A program made the position numbers and the translations under genes. The notes beneath the pieces are model-generated. The model made no database searches, was not told the DNA's origin, and saw nothing but the letters and a program-made list of their open reading frames with translations. Shown here piece by piece: positions 1 to 10,600 of a stretch of DNA of 33,015 bases. The stretch covers positions 1 through 33,015 of the forward strand of contig RPFO01002344.1 of assembly GCA_009746045.1 (NCBI GenBank). Direction: 5' to 3'. The stretch's first letter is position 1, and the number at the start of each line of letters is the position of its first letter. Source of the DNA: Mesostigma viride (Eukaryota; Streptophyta; Mesostigmatophyceae; Mesostigmatales; Mesostigmataceae).

Positions 1-1500
1 CGCATTCACCGCTCTTCCTGGATTTCGAACGCCCTTGACGAGAAAATAGCATTAGCGGGGTGTCTTCAGCCGAAGAAATAAGTCGCTATCCTTTCAGAGC
101 AGTATTCCGCCAGAGCTGGCCAGAATTCTAATCTAAAAGAATACTAACTATATATATCACGATCTTTGTAGGAATTGATAACATCATTTCAATCAAACAC
201 ATATTATGTCAAATATTCCCGTGATATTATTGTGTGCCGTTAACTCAATGTAAATACGCCAAGTTCAAAATGCTGGATTCACTCATTCTAATTACTAGAA
301 AAGCTACGTATCTATTCGCATATATGATTCCGACAAACATCGATGTTCTGTTCTGAATGGAGCGTGTAAAGCTCTAATCAATCTGGATTTTAAGTTAATA
401 GGTAGGATATCTTCTATCTGGGTATTATGAACAATATCGTTTTTTTTCTCTTTATTATCACTCATCTCTACTGTCGGTCATGACGAGATTGCATCAGTGT
501 ATCTAATTAATGGATCATTGTTAGCCTATATTTCTATGTCTGAGTACAGTAAATGCTAACTTTGCTTATAGAGCACTTATTAGGGTTCCTGATAAGAATA
601 AGTATTTTCTGGTGCCTCGTCCTCACTATAGCCGGAATAATACACCCCATCAATTATCTCGTTGCACAGCGACTTAATTTCAAAATATGCCTATGGTTTA
701 TATTTTCTTGAGACGCCATGCAAATCGAGTTGAAGAAGGTAAAAACAGAGACGGCTCTTTATCGTCGCATGTATTTCTATTTGTGTGTTACTGATTTAAT
801 TGTTAAAAGGGATTCTAGTTAGGGTGCATGGTCAAGTTCTTAATATTTTCTAATTATAGTTATATCTAATGCGGATAAGTAAGAATTATAATCAAAATAA
901 TTCATTTATTTTAGGAGATAGTGACTACAATATTATTAACTGAATCAACCATCTTGATGTCAATTACGGGATAATATATATCAATTATAGTACATTTAAA
1001 ATAATTTATATATAAAGAGAAAACCTAATCTAATCAATATGGTACTAAAATACTATCTCATTATAGCTACTTATTATCAAGAGCACCATAATACTTAAAT
1101 TGATTTAGTAGCCATATACCGAAATAACATAATTCTAAATAAAATCGTATATTAGATGCATTAGTATTTCCATGTATATAATTTTGCAGAATTTTATAAA
1201 AACTAGCGTAGACCGATTTAACCATAAAGGGGGGACTGCAAGGGAGGGAGGTTTAATAATAGAAATATTTTAAATTAAGGAAGAAAATATTAAGATATAG
1301 AAAAAGAAAAAGCAATATAACATGAAGTTCTTTATTCTACTACTCTAGTTTAAAAGAACCTTTCCAAGTCTTTAATTAAATATTTGTTAGGGAATTTATA
1401 AAACTGTGCTGACATCAGAGTAATATAATTTTCTAAATAAAAATAATTTGATTTTCATTTTTTATTCAATTACTATTACAATATATGGTAATTATTTCAA
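1..1500. other. AT-rich stretch with no recognised gene
   Basis: No long open frame, clear tRNA or plastid gene relic was recognised here. The sequence has the same AT-rich character as the plastid-derived DNA to its right and is probably intergenic or too decayed to identify. Confidence 0.5.
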
Positions 1501-1514
1501 ATAATTTAATTTGG

Positions 1515-1597
1515 GCGGGTCTTTGCAGTCAGTGGTACACTATGTCCGGTAATTTTCCAAACTGAGAGAACGGGTTCAATTCCTTTGGGTTATCGCT
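1515..1597 (+). tRNA. Decayed tRNA, Gly(UCC)-like or Trp(CCA)-like (copy A)
   Basis: It begins GCGGGT and ends in a matching TATCGC-type acceptor. It has an AGTGGTA D-loop, the core TTTTCCAAA around the anticodon, and the T-arm ACGGGTTCAATTCC. The anticodon stem is damaged, so the anticodon is ambiguous by one base (TCC or CCA). It is homologous to the minus-strand relic at 2881-2950 and is paired with another tRNA relic pointing back at it (1690-1764). Confidence 0.4.
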
Positions 1598-1689
1598 TGA
1601 TAATAAAACAGAGCGCTACTTATGCAATATATATTGTCTTCTTTGAAAAATGGGGAGCACTCTAGGGCTACTTTATGTGATAGAAATTA

Positions 1690-1764
1690 GGTGGGAACCT
1701 GCCGTCCCCCACTAATACATTGGCTTGATAATCCCCTGCTCTAGATCCGCTGAGCTCACAAACC
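1690..1764 (-). tRNA. Decayed tRNA relic, CAU-type candidate (copy A)
   Basis: The reverse strand reads GGTTTGTGAGCTCAGCGG, then TAGAGCAGGGGATTATCAAG and a degraded GGCAGGTTCCC T-arm. The D-arm and the AGAGC-AGGGGATT core match the better preserved relic at 2772-2841. The anticodon cannot be read with confidence; by comparison with that copy a CAU tRNA (Met or Ile) is likely. Confidence 0.35.
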
Positions 1765-2176
1765 TTAAGCATGAGTTGATAGATACAAAAGATAGATGAA
1801 TATATAAGGAAAATAATGAATGGAATGGTTAATAAAACATCTAACTTCTTCTTTAAATGCACAGCAGAAGATGTTTTCAACAGAATTCAAAATTATAATT
1901 ACTAAGATCTCTTATTATAAAAACGAGTTTCTGCTCGTTAAAAACGCTACATTTGCGTGCTAATCACCTTTAATTACTATGGTGTTTAAGATTATTTTAA
2001 GTTAAGGTACTACCTATATTTATCAGGTATTAAATATGACTAGGGTACTTTAAGCCTTCTTCTTTTAGCCCTAGGACGGATTTTCGGAGCTTCTGTCGCC
2101 TCTCTTTTTCTTTCTTCTTCTTTTTCTGGATTCGATTTAAATTGATGTTAATGTAGTACGTACGATTGTCGGTGTT

Positions 2177-2690
2177 TTGTGGTTGCAGACACGTACACCC
2201 AGTCAGTCAACCGCTTCTTTTACTGCGCGCACCTACTCTGCAATGGGACATACTTTTGGAACGGCAGGCATAAACTCGACCAGTGGTTTTTTTTTCTTCA
2301 GGCACCCATGGTACACTACTAATCTAATACAATCCCACTCCATTGCTTCGATATACACAATAATTCGGTCCTCCATTTGCACTGCTTCTATTAATATAAT
2401 CAAAGGTGGCTGGAATAATTTACGGCTAGGTAATGTCCTGGTTTGGCCGGTGTTATTAAAGACAAATGTAGCAACTATCATTGTCGAGTGAGGCTGAAAT
2501 CGGAGCTATATATTAAATCTGAAGGAAGCTCTCAAAACTCAACTAGAAGAAGCTAAGTCTTATTTTAATCCGCAAAAGGGCGTACTAAAAAATGAAGTTG
2601 AAGCAAATTAGCAGTTAAGAACGAGCAGAACTTCGTTTTAAAAGGGCATCCTCAAAATTATAATAATTAATTTCTGAAAAAATCTTCTGG
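2177..2690 (+). pseudogene. atpE: atpE relic (plastid ATP synthase epsilon subunit)
   Basis: AtpE is the epsilon subunit of the chloroplast F1 ATP synthase. The start region resembles the family N terminus (LQTRTPSQS-like). A stretch near 2445-2510 reads, across frame breaks, like the family segment GVIKD..VTIIV.EAEIG. The C-terminal helices are seen at 2518-2600 as KEALKTQLEEAKSYF and then NEVEAN. Stops and at least two frameshifts interrupt it. A T-run near 2287 sits in the middle. No atpB relic is recognised upstream, so atpB and atpE may have been unlinked in the source plastome. The identification rests mainly on the C-terminal half; the N-terminal half is weak. Confidence 0.55.
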
Positions 2691-2771
2691 CTATTAAATG
2701 CAAAGATGATTTACAATTATATACATTTTTTTTTTCAATTTATATTCATTATCTATATATAACACTGTATA

Positions 2772-2841
2772 GGCTTTGTAGCTCACGGTAGAGCAAGGGG
2801 ATTCAAAGCCAAGGTCGCAGGTTCAAAATCCGTCCGAGCCA
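2772..2841 (+). tRNA. Decayed tRNA relic, CAU-type candidate (copy B)
   Basis: A cloverleaf-like sequence starts GGCTTTGTAGCTCACGG and ends GTCCGAGCCA, with T-arm GCAGGTTCAAAATC. The anticodon region reads GGGGATTCAAAGCC, which looks like GGGGATTCATAAGCC with a base or two lost, so CAU is the probable original anticodon. It converges on the tRNA relic at 2881-2950, 40 bp away. Confidence 0.45.
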
Positions 2842-2880
2842 TTGAAAAGATATAAAATATTAGAAGTTTTTTTTATTAAT

Positions 2881-2950
2881 GCGATAACGGGATCGAAGCC
2901 GCTCTCTCCAGATTTGGAAACTGGGGGCATTACCACTATGCAATATCCGC
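2881..2950 (-). tRNA. Decayed tRNA, Gly(UCC)-like or Trp(CCA)-like (copy B)
   Basis: The reverse strand reads GCGGATATTGCATAGTGGTA, then CCCCAGTTTCCAAATCTGG and GCGGCTTCGATCCCGTTATC. The acceptor starts GCGGATA and ends TATCGC. The loop can be read as TCC (Gly) or CCA (Trp); stem pairing slightly favours CCA, while the D-arm looks like Gly. It is homologous to 1515-1597 but inverted. Confidence 0.45.
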
Positions 2951-3540
2951 AATAAATTAATTGAATAAATTACTAATATATTAAATAGTACTGTATAAAA
3001 AAATGAAAATGCGAAAATTACTATTTTTAGAAAATTATTCTATTAAACATATTTATAAATTCTAAAAAAAATATTAAAAATAAAATATTCTTTTTAATAG
3101 ATTATCTCGAAAAAATTGTTTATGTTTTTTTCTATATGTAGTATTTCGGGTCAAAATATGACATTATGAATTTCTATTATTTAAATAAAATATCTCTATT
3201 AATAATGAAATATATTCATTCTAATTTTATTAGAATATGTTTTATACTTGCTATGGATCAATATATTTGGTCCCTTATAATAACAATATATGATAGTCAA
3301 TTTAGTACAGTATTGTAATAGAATTAGTGTTTTCTTACTTTAATATGTAAAATTATAATAAATGCTATATAATGAAGTAATATTTTACAATGACAATTTA
3401 TTATTATTAATATTCAATTATAGTCACTAATAACAATGAATATGATTCGATATGCGTTAACTAATTCCATCTTCCTATACATGTAATTAGAAAATAAAAA
3501 TGAGCACCCAATAAGATTTACAAATCTAAAAAATAGTAAC

Positions 3541-4759
3541 AAAAAGAGAAGACGCCCGTCCTGGTTTATCCGCCGTTTTTTTTTCACTCGATTGTGGTCA
3601 AGAAGAATGAATTAGCATTAATTGAATCGTAAATATTGAATCCGATAATGGGTGGTGTTATGATTTTGGGGGAGAGTCGAGGCACAGGAAAATCTACAAC
3701 TCAATAAGAGCTTTCAGTTGATTTATTGTAACCGAAGAAATAGAAGCTGGTACAATGAACCATTTTAATTTCAGATCTCACGTGATCCAGATTTTAAATG
3801 AGTATGAAGGTAGAGAAAAAATAATAATAAACAAGAAGTACCTACTAAAAAACTAAAATCAAAATTGTTGATTACTCTTGGAGCAAACAGAAGATCGTGT
3901 TTGTGGAACTATTTAGGGAACACAAATAAGGAATAGTAAGTCTTTAAGATGAGGCAGTAAAGCATTTGAACCTGCGTTTAAACACTTAGCTACATGCAGT
4001 AATATGAGGCATATTTAATAATGTTGATGAAGTGAATTTACTAGATGAATCATTTAGTAGCATTTTTTATTAGATCTGCTGCTTCTGGCTGGAATATATG
4101 ATTTGAAAGGGAGAAAAGGTATTCTGTAAGACAACCAGCTAAATTGTATATTGTCGGATTCCTGTGAAATCACAGGAAGAAGGTGAACTGCGTCCTCATT
4201 ATATAGAACCCGCATTTGGTAATGCAACTAGCAGCAAGGGGGCTGCTGCAAACATGATGGGCACACGACATACAACCGCCGCAGAAATACGCGTACAACG
4301 TAAAAAGACCCAGGATTTAAGAGTAAAAATTGTAGAAGATAAGGATCAAGTTTTTGATGAGAATCGCTCAAAAGGGGGTTCTGGGTTAGAATATGAGCAC
4401 TCGATATGAACATATCCACACAAGAAGTGAGTGTTACAAAATCTCAAAATTATTCAGCACGTAAAATCTTAGCTAATGTACAAATGGATAGAGAACATTA
4501 GAATTAAAAGTCTCTCAAATATGTTCTGATACTATGAATCTAAGATGGTTTAAGGAGAGGTGATATAAGTAATTAATCGTAGCAGCTAAAGCATTAGCAG
4601 CTTTGAGGAAGAGATAAAGTTTTTAACCCTAAAGATCAAATTATTAAAATTATTACTTTTGTTTTAAGACATAGATTAAAGAAGAATCCTTTTAAGAAAT
4701 CTATTGATTTGTTCTAAAAAGTAAGAAGTAAGTTCTATAATGAAGTTTTGGGTTTATAG
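3541..4759 (+). pseudogene. chlI: chlI relic (plastid Mg-chelatase ATPase subunit)
   Basis: ChlI is the AAA+ ATPase subunit of magnesium chelatase, which commits protoporphyrin IX to chlorophyll. Segments appear in order but in shifting frames: RPVYPP near 3556; the Walker A region GGVMILGESRGTGKSTT near 3650-3705 (family GGVMIMGDRGTGKSTT); TEDRVCGT near 3888; AASGWN near 4080; EEGELRP at 4175; DLRVKIVED at 4312; and C-terminal VLRHRLKKNPF near 4657-4695, ending NEVLGL-stop at 4759. The order and spacing match a full-length chlI of about 350 codons. Many stops and indels make it non-functional. Plastid chlI is known from many algae but not from seed plants. Confidence 0.85.
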
Positions 4760-4820
4760 AGGAAAACATAACAATTAAAATTTTTTTTTAAATTAAAAAA
4801 AAAATTTAATTTGCATAACA

Positions 4821-4893
4821 GGCTTTAAGTAGGATTCGAACCTACAACGGAACTTTAGAAGGTTTCTGTCCTATCCTTAGACGATAGACCCCC
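4821..4893 (-). tRNA. Decayed plastid tRNA-Arg(UCU)
   Basis: The reverse strand reads GGGTCTATCGTCTAAGGATA, then GGACAGAAACCTTCTAAAG and the intact T-arm GTAGGTTCGAATCCTAC. The D-arm GTCTAAGGATAGGAC and the TCT anticodon in CTTCTAA resemble plastid trnR-UCU. The acceptor stem no longer pairs well, so it is probably dead. Confidence 0.55.
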
Positions 4894-4920
4894 AATAGAA
4901 AAACTAATATTTGGGTAATC

Positions 4921-4999
4921 GGGTCGTACCTGGACATTCGAACCAGTGACCACGCCTGACTTGTAAGGCAGGCGCTCTCACCACTGTGCTAAACCGCCC
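4921..4999 (-). tRNA. Decayed plastid tRNA-Val(UAC), intronless
   Basis: The reverse strand starts GGGCGGTTTAGCACAGTGG, has anticodon arm GCCTGCCTTACAAGTCAGG with loop CTTACAA (anticodon UAC), T-arm ACTGGTTCGAATGTCCAGG and acceptor end ACGACCC. Single-base insertions are visible in the anticodon stem (T), the T-stem (G) and the D-arm. Two acceptor pairs are mismatched. There is no intron, unlike the trnV-UAC of land plants. Confidence 0.6.
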
Positions 5000-5184
5000 T
5001 TTAATATTAGTAATATATATATACATATTTAGCTTTTTTAAAAAGCTAAAATACAAAAAGTGATTGTATAGGTACTAAACAATCACATTTGTAAAGCTAT
5101 ACAACAATCCGCCAAGGCACGGGTTCCTTGTTTCAATACAAGATAGTTAATTAAATTATACAATATATTGTGGTCTTTTAACTC

Positions 5185-6505
5185 TACCACCCTGCTGAAA
5201 TATTTTTTGTATTCAATTGCCAGCTAAGAGCTTCTTTCAACATCAATGCTTCACTTTTCTGGTGTACAGCTTTGTAAGATTAAATGTTATAATAATTGGC
5301 TTGCTTGACTAGTATGTACTATTTTCATTCTTAGACCAGCAAGGATTTTTTAAAACATGCTCTTGCAGAATTACGATGGACGAGATACTATAATAACACA
5401 TTAACACCAGCATAATAGTAAACTTGTTGTACAAACAAGGTAATCGAGCTAGATTGAGCTGTTTTAATAATCACTAATTTCCTATAAATTCACTCTTGCT
5501 TAACTGATTTTGTGTGGCGCACAGCTTTTCAAGATCAGAGCATAATTGAGCTAAAAGCTTCTAATCTGCAAATTGAGCTAATTCAAGTTTTAATTTTCCT
5601 GCTACTTGTTTTCCATAGTTAATTTGTGCAGGCAGAACCTACACGTGAAACAGAATACCCATAACGTAATAGCTGGACGAATACCTGAGTTAAATAAATC
5701 TGCAAGAAAGAAAATTTGTCCATACCTGAATTAGAAATAACTTAGTAGGAATATCAATTGCGCTACGTCTCTCAGCTTTGAATCTCAATAATAGGTAAAG
5801 CAGTCATACTACCTTCACCTAAAGGGCCATAACTACTTAAATTTAGGCAGCTTCTTTCTAATAAAGCGAGAATGGGTAAGGTAGAAATACTCAGATCAGC
5901 CACTGGAATAAGCTTCACTCCTGGTGGTTTCTAGTAGAAGTGACATTTCTCAGATAAGCTTGTTGCTTGTTTAGCAAAACAGGATCATCTATAAATAACC
6001 TAAAAGTTATAATAGAACGACCACCATACATATAACAAATCTGCAACGAGTACGCGCCTGTGAGTATAGAGCTGATATTGGTAAAGTTGCAAGGTGCAAT
6101 TAGACATTTTCTAGCAACAATGATGTATTATGCATTCTTGCAACCATTTTCTTCTAAAAGTAAAACACTTGAGCCACAGAAGAAGCTTTTTGACGCAAAA
6201 TAGCTACATATAACCACAAATAACCAAAATGGTTTGAGGCCCTTTTTGGATTTAAAATGGTGTCAACTTTTGCAGCACAGCAAGTTTTGCCAAGTTATTG
6301 TACTATCAACACAATAAACATATTAATTCTCTTTGTCCACGTCCAATTAGGCAACATCATAGAACTCTACATGATACAAGTTACAACCAGTTTGAATGCG
6401 TCATAAACTTGAAACACGTCGAGAATAATTCCTAGGAGCACGGAATTCCAATTGACGTGTTTCAGAAGAAGGAATTCTCCTTTTTTCCATCATAAGGGCG
6501 CACGA
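5185..6505 (-). pseudogene. atpA: atpA relic, 5'-truncated (plastid ATP synthase alpha subunit)
   Basis: AtpA is the alpha subunit of the chloroplast F1 ATP synthase. Reading the minus strand from 6505 downward, family segments appear in order through many frame breaks: DGK..E then ETRQLE (~6460); LQTG-like and GRGQREL-like (~6330-6390); a degraded Walker region (~6270); RQKASSVAQVFYF (~6180); KQQAYLRN (~5960); LGEGSMTALPI (~5800); YSVSRVGSA (~5640); KQVAGKLKLELAQFAD (~5590); and the C-terminal EALMLKEAL (~5240). About the first 130 codons are missing because similarity stops at the junction near 6500. This is a clear pseudogene. Confidence 0.85.
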
Positions 6506-6599
6506 CAACGGGGGCGAAGGTCGTCAAAAACACATGTAAAGGCCATAATACTACCACCAGTCAGTCACGACGCAACCATATTATAAGGACAAGGATGCA

Positions 6600-7290
6600 A
6601 AGACACTACACATGTACACCTTGCTCTCGCACGCAAGGGGCGGGGCACATTGTGAGCACACATGGAGGCACACTTTTTTCACCATCGCTTTACACGACAT
6701 TCCTTCTTGATGCTAAACGATCGTTAACATCACACCTATCAAACAAAGTCTCGACCGGCCCACCACACAGCAATGTAGATTCGGTGAAGTGCCGCAGCAC
6801 AACGAAATTATCAAACTCGCAATCGCGCACGCAAGGGCGGCTGCACACACACGTACATACACGCGCACGCACGGGCAGTGCAAGCACAGTAATACACCAT
6901 GCACGCAAGGGGCGGCTGCACACACATGTACATACACCGCGCACGCAAGGGGCGAGTGCAAACACATGTAGATACACGCGCACGCAAGGGGCAACTGCAC
7001 ACACATGTACCTACCACCGCGCACGCAAGGGCAACTGCACAACACGACTTACACCATGGCACGCAAGGGCCGGCATGCAGTCTTTCTCCTAGACAATTGC
7101 TCTACTGGTCCCTACAGGTCGGTCGACTTGGACCATGATGCGTCAAGAACCGTTAATTGACCGACTTAAACAAGATGTTTGTCTACATGCAGCTGTTGCA
7201 CCTAACTAACGCGAAACCGCGTGCTACCAAATATAGCGGGAAATGCATGAGTAACACATGTCAACGCACAACCGGTGGAAATCACGCGAT
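6600..7290. repeat. ~40-bp tandem repeat (GCACGCAAGGG type) and flanks
   Basis: From about 6826 to 7078 seven diverged units of 38-41 bp follow one another, each starting GCACGCAAGGG(G)C and containing CACACATGTACATACAC or a variant. A related single unit lies near 6628. Open frames across this stretch on both strands are repeat artefacts with Cys/His/Arg-rich composition. No gene is supported between the plastid-derived block and 7689. Confidence 0.75.
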
Positions 7291-7339
7291 ACCAACCGCG
7301 GCAACAGTGGTGTGAACATAGCGGGCACTGCCATGCAAA

Positions 7340-7665
7340 AAAGCACCAGCAGCGGCATCAGTAGCAAATTGTAGTAGCGGAACAATAGCCACTACATCAA
7401 TGCAACAACACATCAGCCCAGCAACACAGCAGCAGCATGACCGTAGCACAGCAGCAGCACAACTGTAGCTCAGCAGCACGGCCGTAATGCAGCAGTGCAT
7501 CAACACAGCAGCACGGCAGCAGCACGACAGCAATACATCAGCGGCACGGCAGCAATGCAGCAACACATCAGCACAACAGCACAACAGCAGCACGGCAGCA
7601 ATGCAGCAACAGTAGCATGGCAGCACAGCAGCAGCAGCAGCAGCAGCAGCACATGAGCAGCTCAA
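7340..7665. repeat. GCA/CAG-rich low-complexity tract
   Basis: Degenerate repeats of the AGCAGCAC / CAACAC type run for about 300 bp and end in a purer CAG tract at about 7625-7650. It lies just downstream of the stop codon of gene 1 and is probably its 3' untranslated region or intergenic. Confidence 0.7.
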
Positions 7666-7688
7666 TGACAACAACCGCTGCTCGCGCT

Positions 7689-10600
7689 TCAGCAGTCGTC
7701 GTCGTCGTCGTCGTCGTCATCGTCATCGGCAAGGATGAGCGCTCGCTTCCGACGCCGGGAGGCGCCTGCGTTGTTGTTCTCCGCCACATCGTCGCTGGGT
7801 GGAACCATCTCGCGCAATCGAGCCTCGGCCAGGGTGATATCCGGCGCTTGCAACGCAGGGACGACCACACCGGGGCACCCGCAGATCTGTGCCTCCAGCT
7901 CGTGGAGAGGCACACAAGAAACCGCGTCCTCCTCCCAACGGGCACCCCAGTACATGGCTACCATGTCGTTTTGCGTGTCGACAACAGCGACACGACCATG
8001 GTACCTGCCGTCCCGGCTTTCGGTGCGACCGTCCGCGGATGTCACACGCTCCGACGCCCAATGACACACGACTTGCCCTACGAGGTTGCGGCTGCCACTC
8101 TTGACCTGCAGCCTTATGCCTTCCCAGCATGCCTTCGCCATGCCGACGATGCCCTTCGAGCATTCAGCATCTTGCCACTTCACGACCGGGTGTTCCGCGT
8201 CATAGGGCACCTCCTTCAGCGCCTTTAGGCACTCCTTGGTGAGCTTTTTGTTCGCACCCAAGGAGACTGCATGGGGCGGCTGACCTCGCTTGCCCACCAC
8301 TTGTGTCAAGACGAGGTCTGACGCGGTGATGATCACCGTGTGCGCCGCAGTGGTTGGCGGATGGGGCCATTGCGCAATGTCTGGGTTCCACGGGTGCCAC
8401 GTGTCACGCAAATGCTTAGCGCGGTATACAAAGAGCTCAATAGAAGGTTGGCCGCCATCCTCCTTCGCAACCACCTCCTTGATGATGCCAAAGAGGACTG
8501 GAGTCCACGTGAGCTTCGAGTTGCAGAGAATACCAGCTGAAGGGTGCCAGTATAGAACAGCGGAGCCTTTCTCAACGCCTTGCATGCGCTTCAAGTAAGC
8601 GACCTTGGCTGTCATGGCCCTGTCTTCTGCCGCCCATTCCTGCTGTGTGTGGCCATCATGAAGAACTCGGTCTACCAGCGGGGTGACGCGCACCGCCTCT
8701 GCGTCGACCAACGCCATGAAGTGCTCTTCTTGCGTCGGTGGTGGTTCAGGCGCTGCATCGTGCTCACGCAGGGCGGAGATGTCCGCGCGAGATGGCCACG
8801 GCAAAGGGCGCCACTCCTCAGGCACCTCCTCAGGGGCATGTGGGACTTTTGCGAAAAAGGCCTCGTTTGGCTTGATGGTGTCGGGCGGAAAGTACCACTG
8901 CCAGATGCCATGGGGCAACTTCTCGACCCTTGTTTTGATCGACTCCAGCTCCTTCCCCAGAAACTCCATGTTCAATGGTGCGAAGGCTGGGGTGTCCTGC
9001 AACATCGGAATGCGGTCTGGATCCACAAGTCGGACGCCAAACAGCGGCCGCCCCTCCGCATCAAACTTGTAAGGCTGTGTCATCGCCTTCCCGCACCGTG
9101 GCGCGCCTTCCTGTCGAGTCCCCGCGGGCTGCCACGGCGTCTTTTGGGACTCCGTGGTCCGGTAGGACAACCAGGTCTCTGCGTTGCCCTGTACCTGGAA
9201 GAAGACGGCGTGGTGCACCTTCATTGAGCGACCGCGTTTTTCAGGCACCGGCTGTGCCGCTCCGCCGCCCGCCGGCTGCGCCTCCGGCCCGCCGCGCGCC
9301 GGCTGCCCCGCCCCGCCGCCCGTCGACTGCCCCGCCCCGCCGCCCGTCGACAGCCCCGCCCCGCCGCCCACGCGCGCCGGCAGCGCCGCTGGCCCCCGCA
9401 CGCCGACCGCCCTGCCCCGCCGCCCGTCGACTGCCCCGCCCCGCCGCCCGTCGACAGCCCCGCCCCGCCGCATGCCAGCTGCGCCGGCCCGCCGCCCACG
9501 CGCGCCGGCAGCGCCGCTGGCCCCCCGCACGCCGACGGCCCTGCCCCGCCGCCCGTCGACTGCCCCGCCCCGCCGCCCGTTGACAGCCCCGCCCCGCCGC
9601 CCACGCGCGCCGGCAGCGCCGCTGGCCCCCCGCACGCCGACCGCCCTGCCCCGCCGCCCGTCGACTGCCCCGCCCCGCCGCCCGTCGACAGCCCCGCCCC
9701 GGCGCCCACGCGCGCCGGCAGCGCCGCTGGCCCCCGCGCGCCGACTGCCCCGCCACGCCGCCCGTCGACAGCCCCGCCCCGCCGCCCACGCGCGCCGGCA
9801 GCGCCGCTGGCCCCCCGCGCGCCGACGGCCCCGCCCCGCCGCCCGTCGACAGCCCCGCCCCGCCGCCCACGCGCGCCGGCAGCACCGCTGGCCCCCCGCA
9901 CGCCGACTGCCCCGCCCCGCCGCCCGTCGACAGCCCCGCCCCGCCGCCCACGCGCGCCGGCAGCACCGCTGGCCCCCCGCCCGTCGACTGCCCCGCCCCG
10001 CCGCCCGTCGACAGCCCCGCCCCGCCGCCCACGCGCGCCGGCAGCGCCGCTGGCCCCCGCGCGCCGACGGCCCTGCCCCGCCGCCCGTCGACTGCCCCGC
10101 CCCGCCGCCCGTCGACAGCCCCGCCCCGCCGCCCACGCGCGCCGGCAGCGCCGCTGGCCCCCCGCACGCCGACCGCCCTGCCCCGCCGCCCGTCGACTGC
10201 CCCGCCCCGCCGCCCGTCGACAGCCCCGCCCCGCCGCCCACGCGCGCCGGCAGCGCCGCTGGCCCCCCGCACGCCGACCGCCCCGCCACGCCGCCCGTCG
10301 ACTGCCCCGCCCCGCCGCCCGTCGACAGCCCCGCCCCGCCGCCCACGCGCGCCGGCAGCGCCGCTGGCCCCCCGCGCGCTGACTGCCCCGCCACGCCGCC
10401 CGTCGACAGCCCCGCCCCGCCGCCCACGCGCGCCGGCAGCACCGCTGGCCCCCCGCACGCCGACTGCCCCGCCCCGCCGCCCGTCGACAGCCCCGCCCCG
10501 CCGCCCACGCGCGCCGGCAGCACCGCTGGCCCCCCGCACGCCGACGGCCCTGCCCCGCCGCCCGTCGACTGCCCCGCCCCGCCGCCCGTCGACAGCCCCG

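Larger units (their letters stand above)
1..6500. other. Decayed plastid-derived DNA insert (NUPT-like)
   Basis: This block is strikingly AT-rich compared with the GC-rich DNA that follows. It carries recognisable but broken plastid genes: atpE and chlI on the plus strand and atpA on the minus strand, plus several tRNA relics. All protein relics contain stops and frameshifts, so this is not a working plastid genome. I infer plastid DNA moved to the nucleus that has since decayed. The right junction lies near 6500, where atpA similarity stops and composition changes abruptly. The left end is not in the window. A misassembled or error-rich plastid contig joined to nuclear DNA is the main alternative. 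Confidence 0.75.

Noticed and set aside
1668-1880. 70-codon minus-strand open frame with a hydrophobic stretch
   Set aside because: It overlaps a tRNA relic within decayed plastid DNA and has no recognisable similarity.
4921-4999. Plus-strand reading of the tRNA as Thr(UGU)
   Set aside because: The T-loop TTCGAA context and D-arm are correct only on the minus strand, giving Val(UAC).
6595-7138. Several overlapping open frames on both strands, Cys/His/Arg-rich
   Set aside because: All follow the ~40-bp tandem repeat; the composition is repeat-driven and no frame is preferred.
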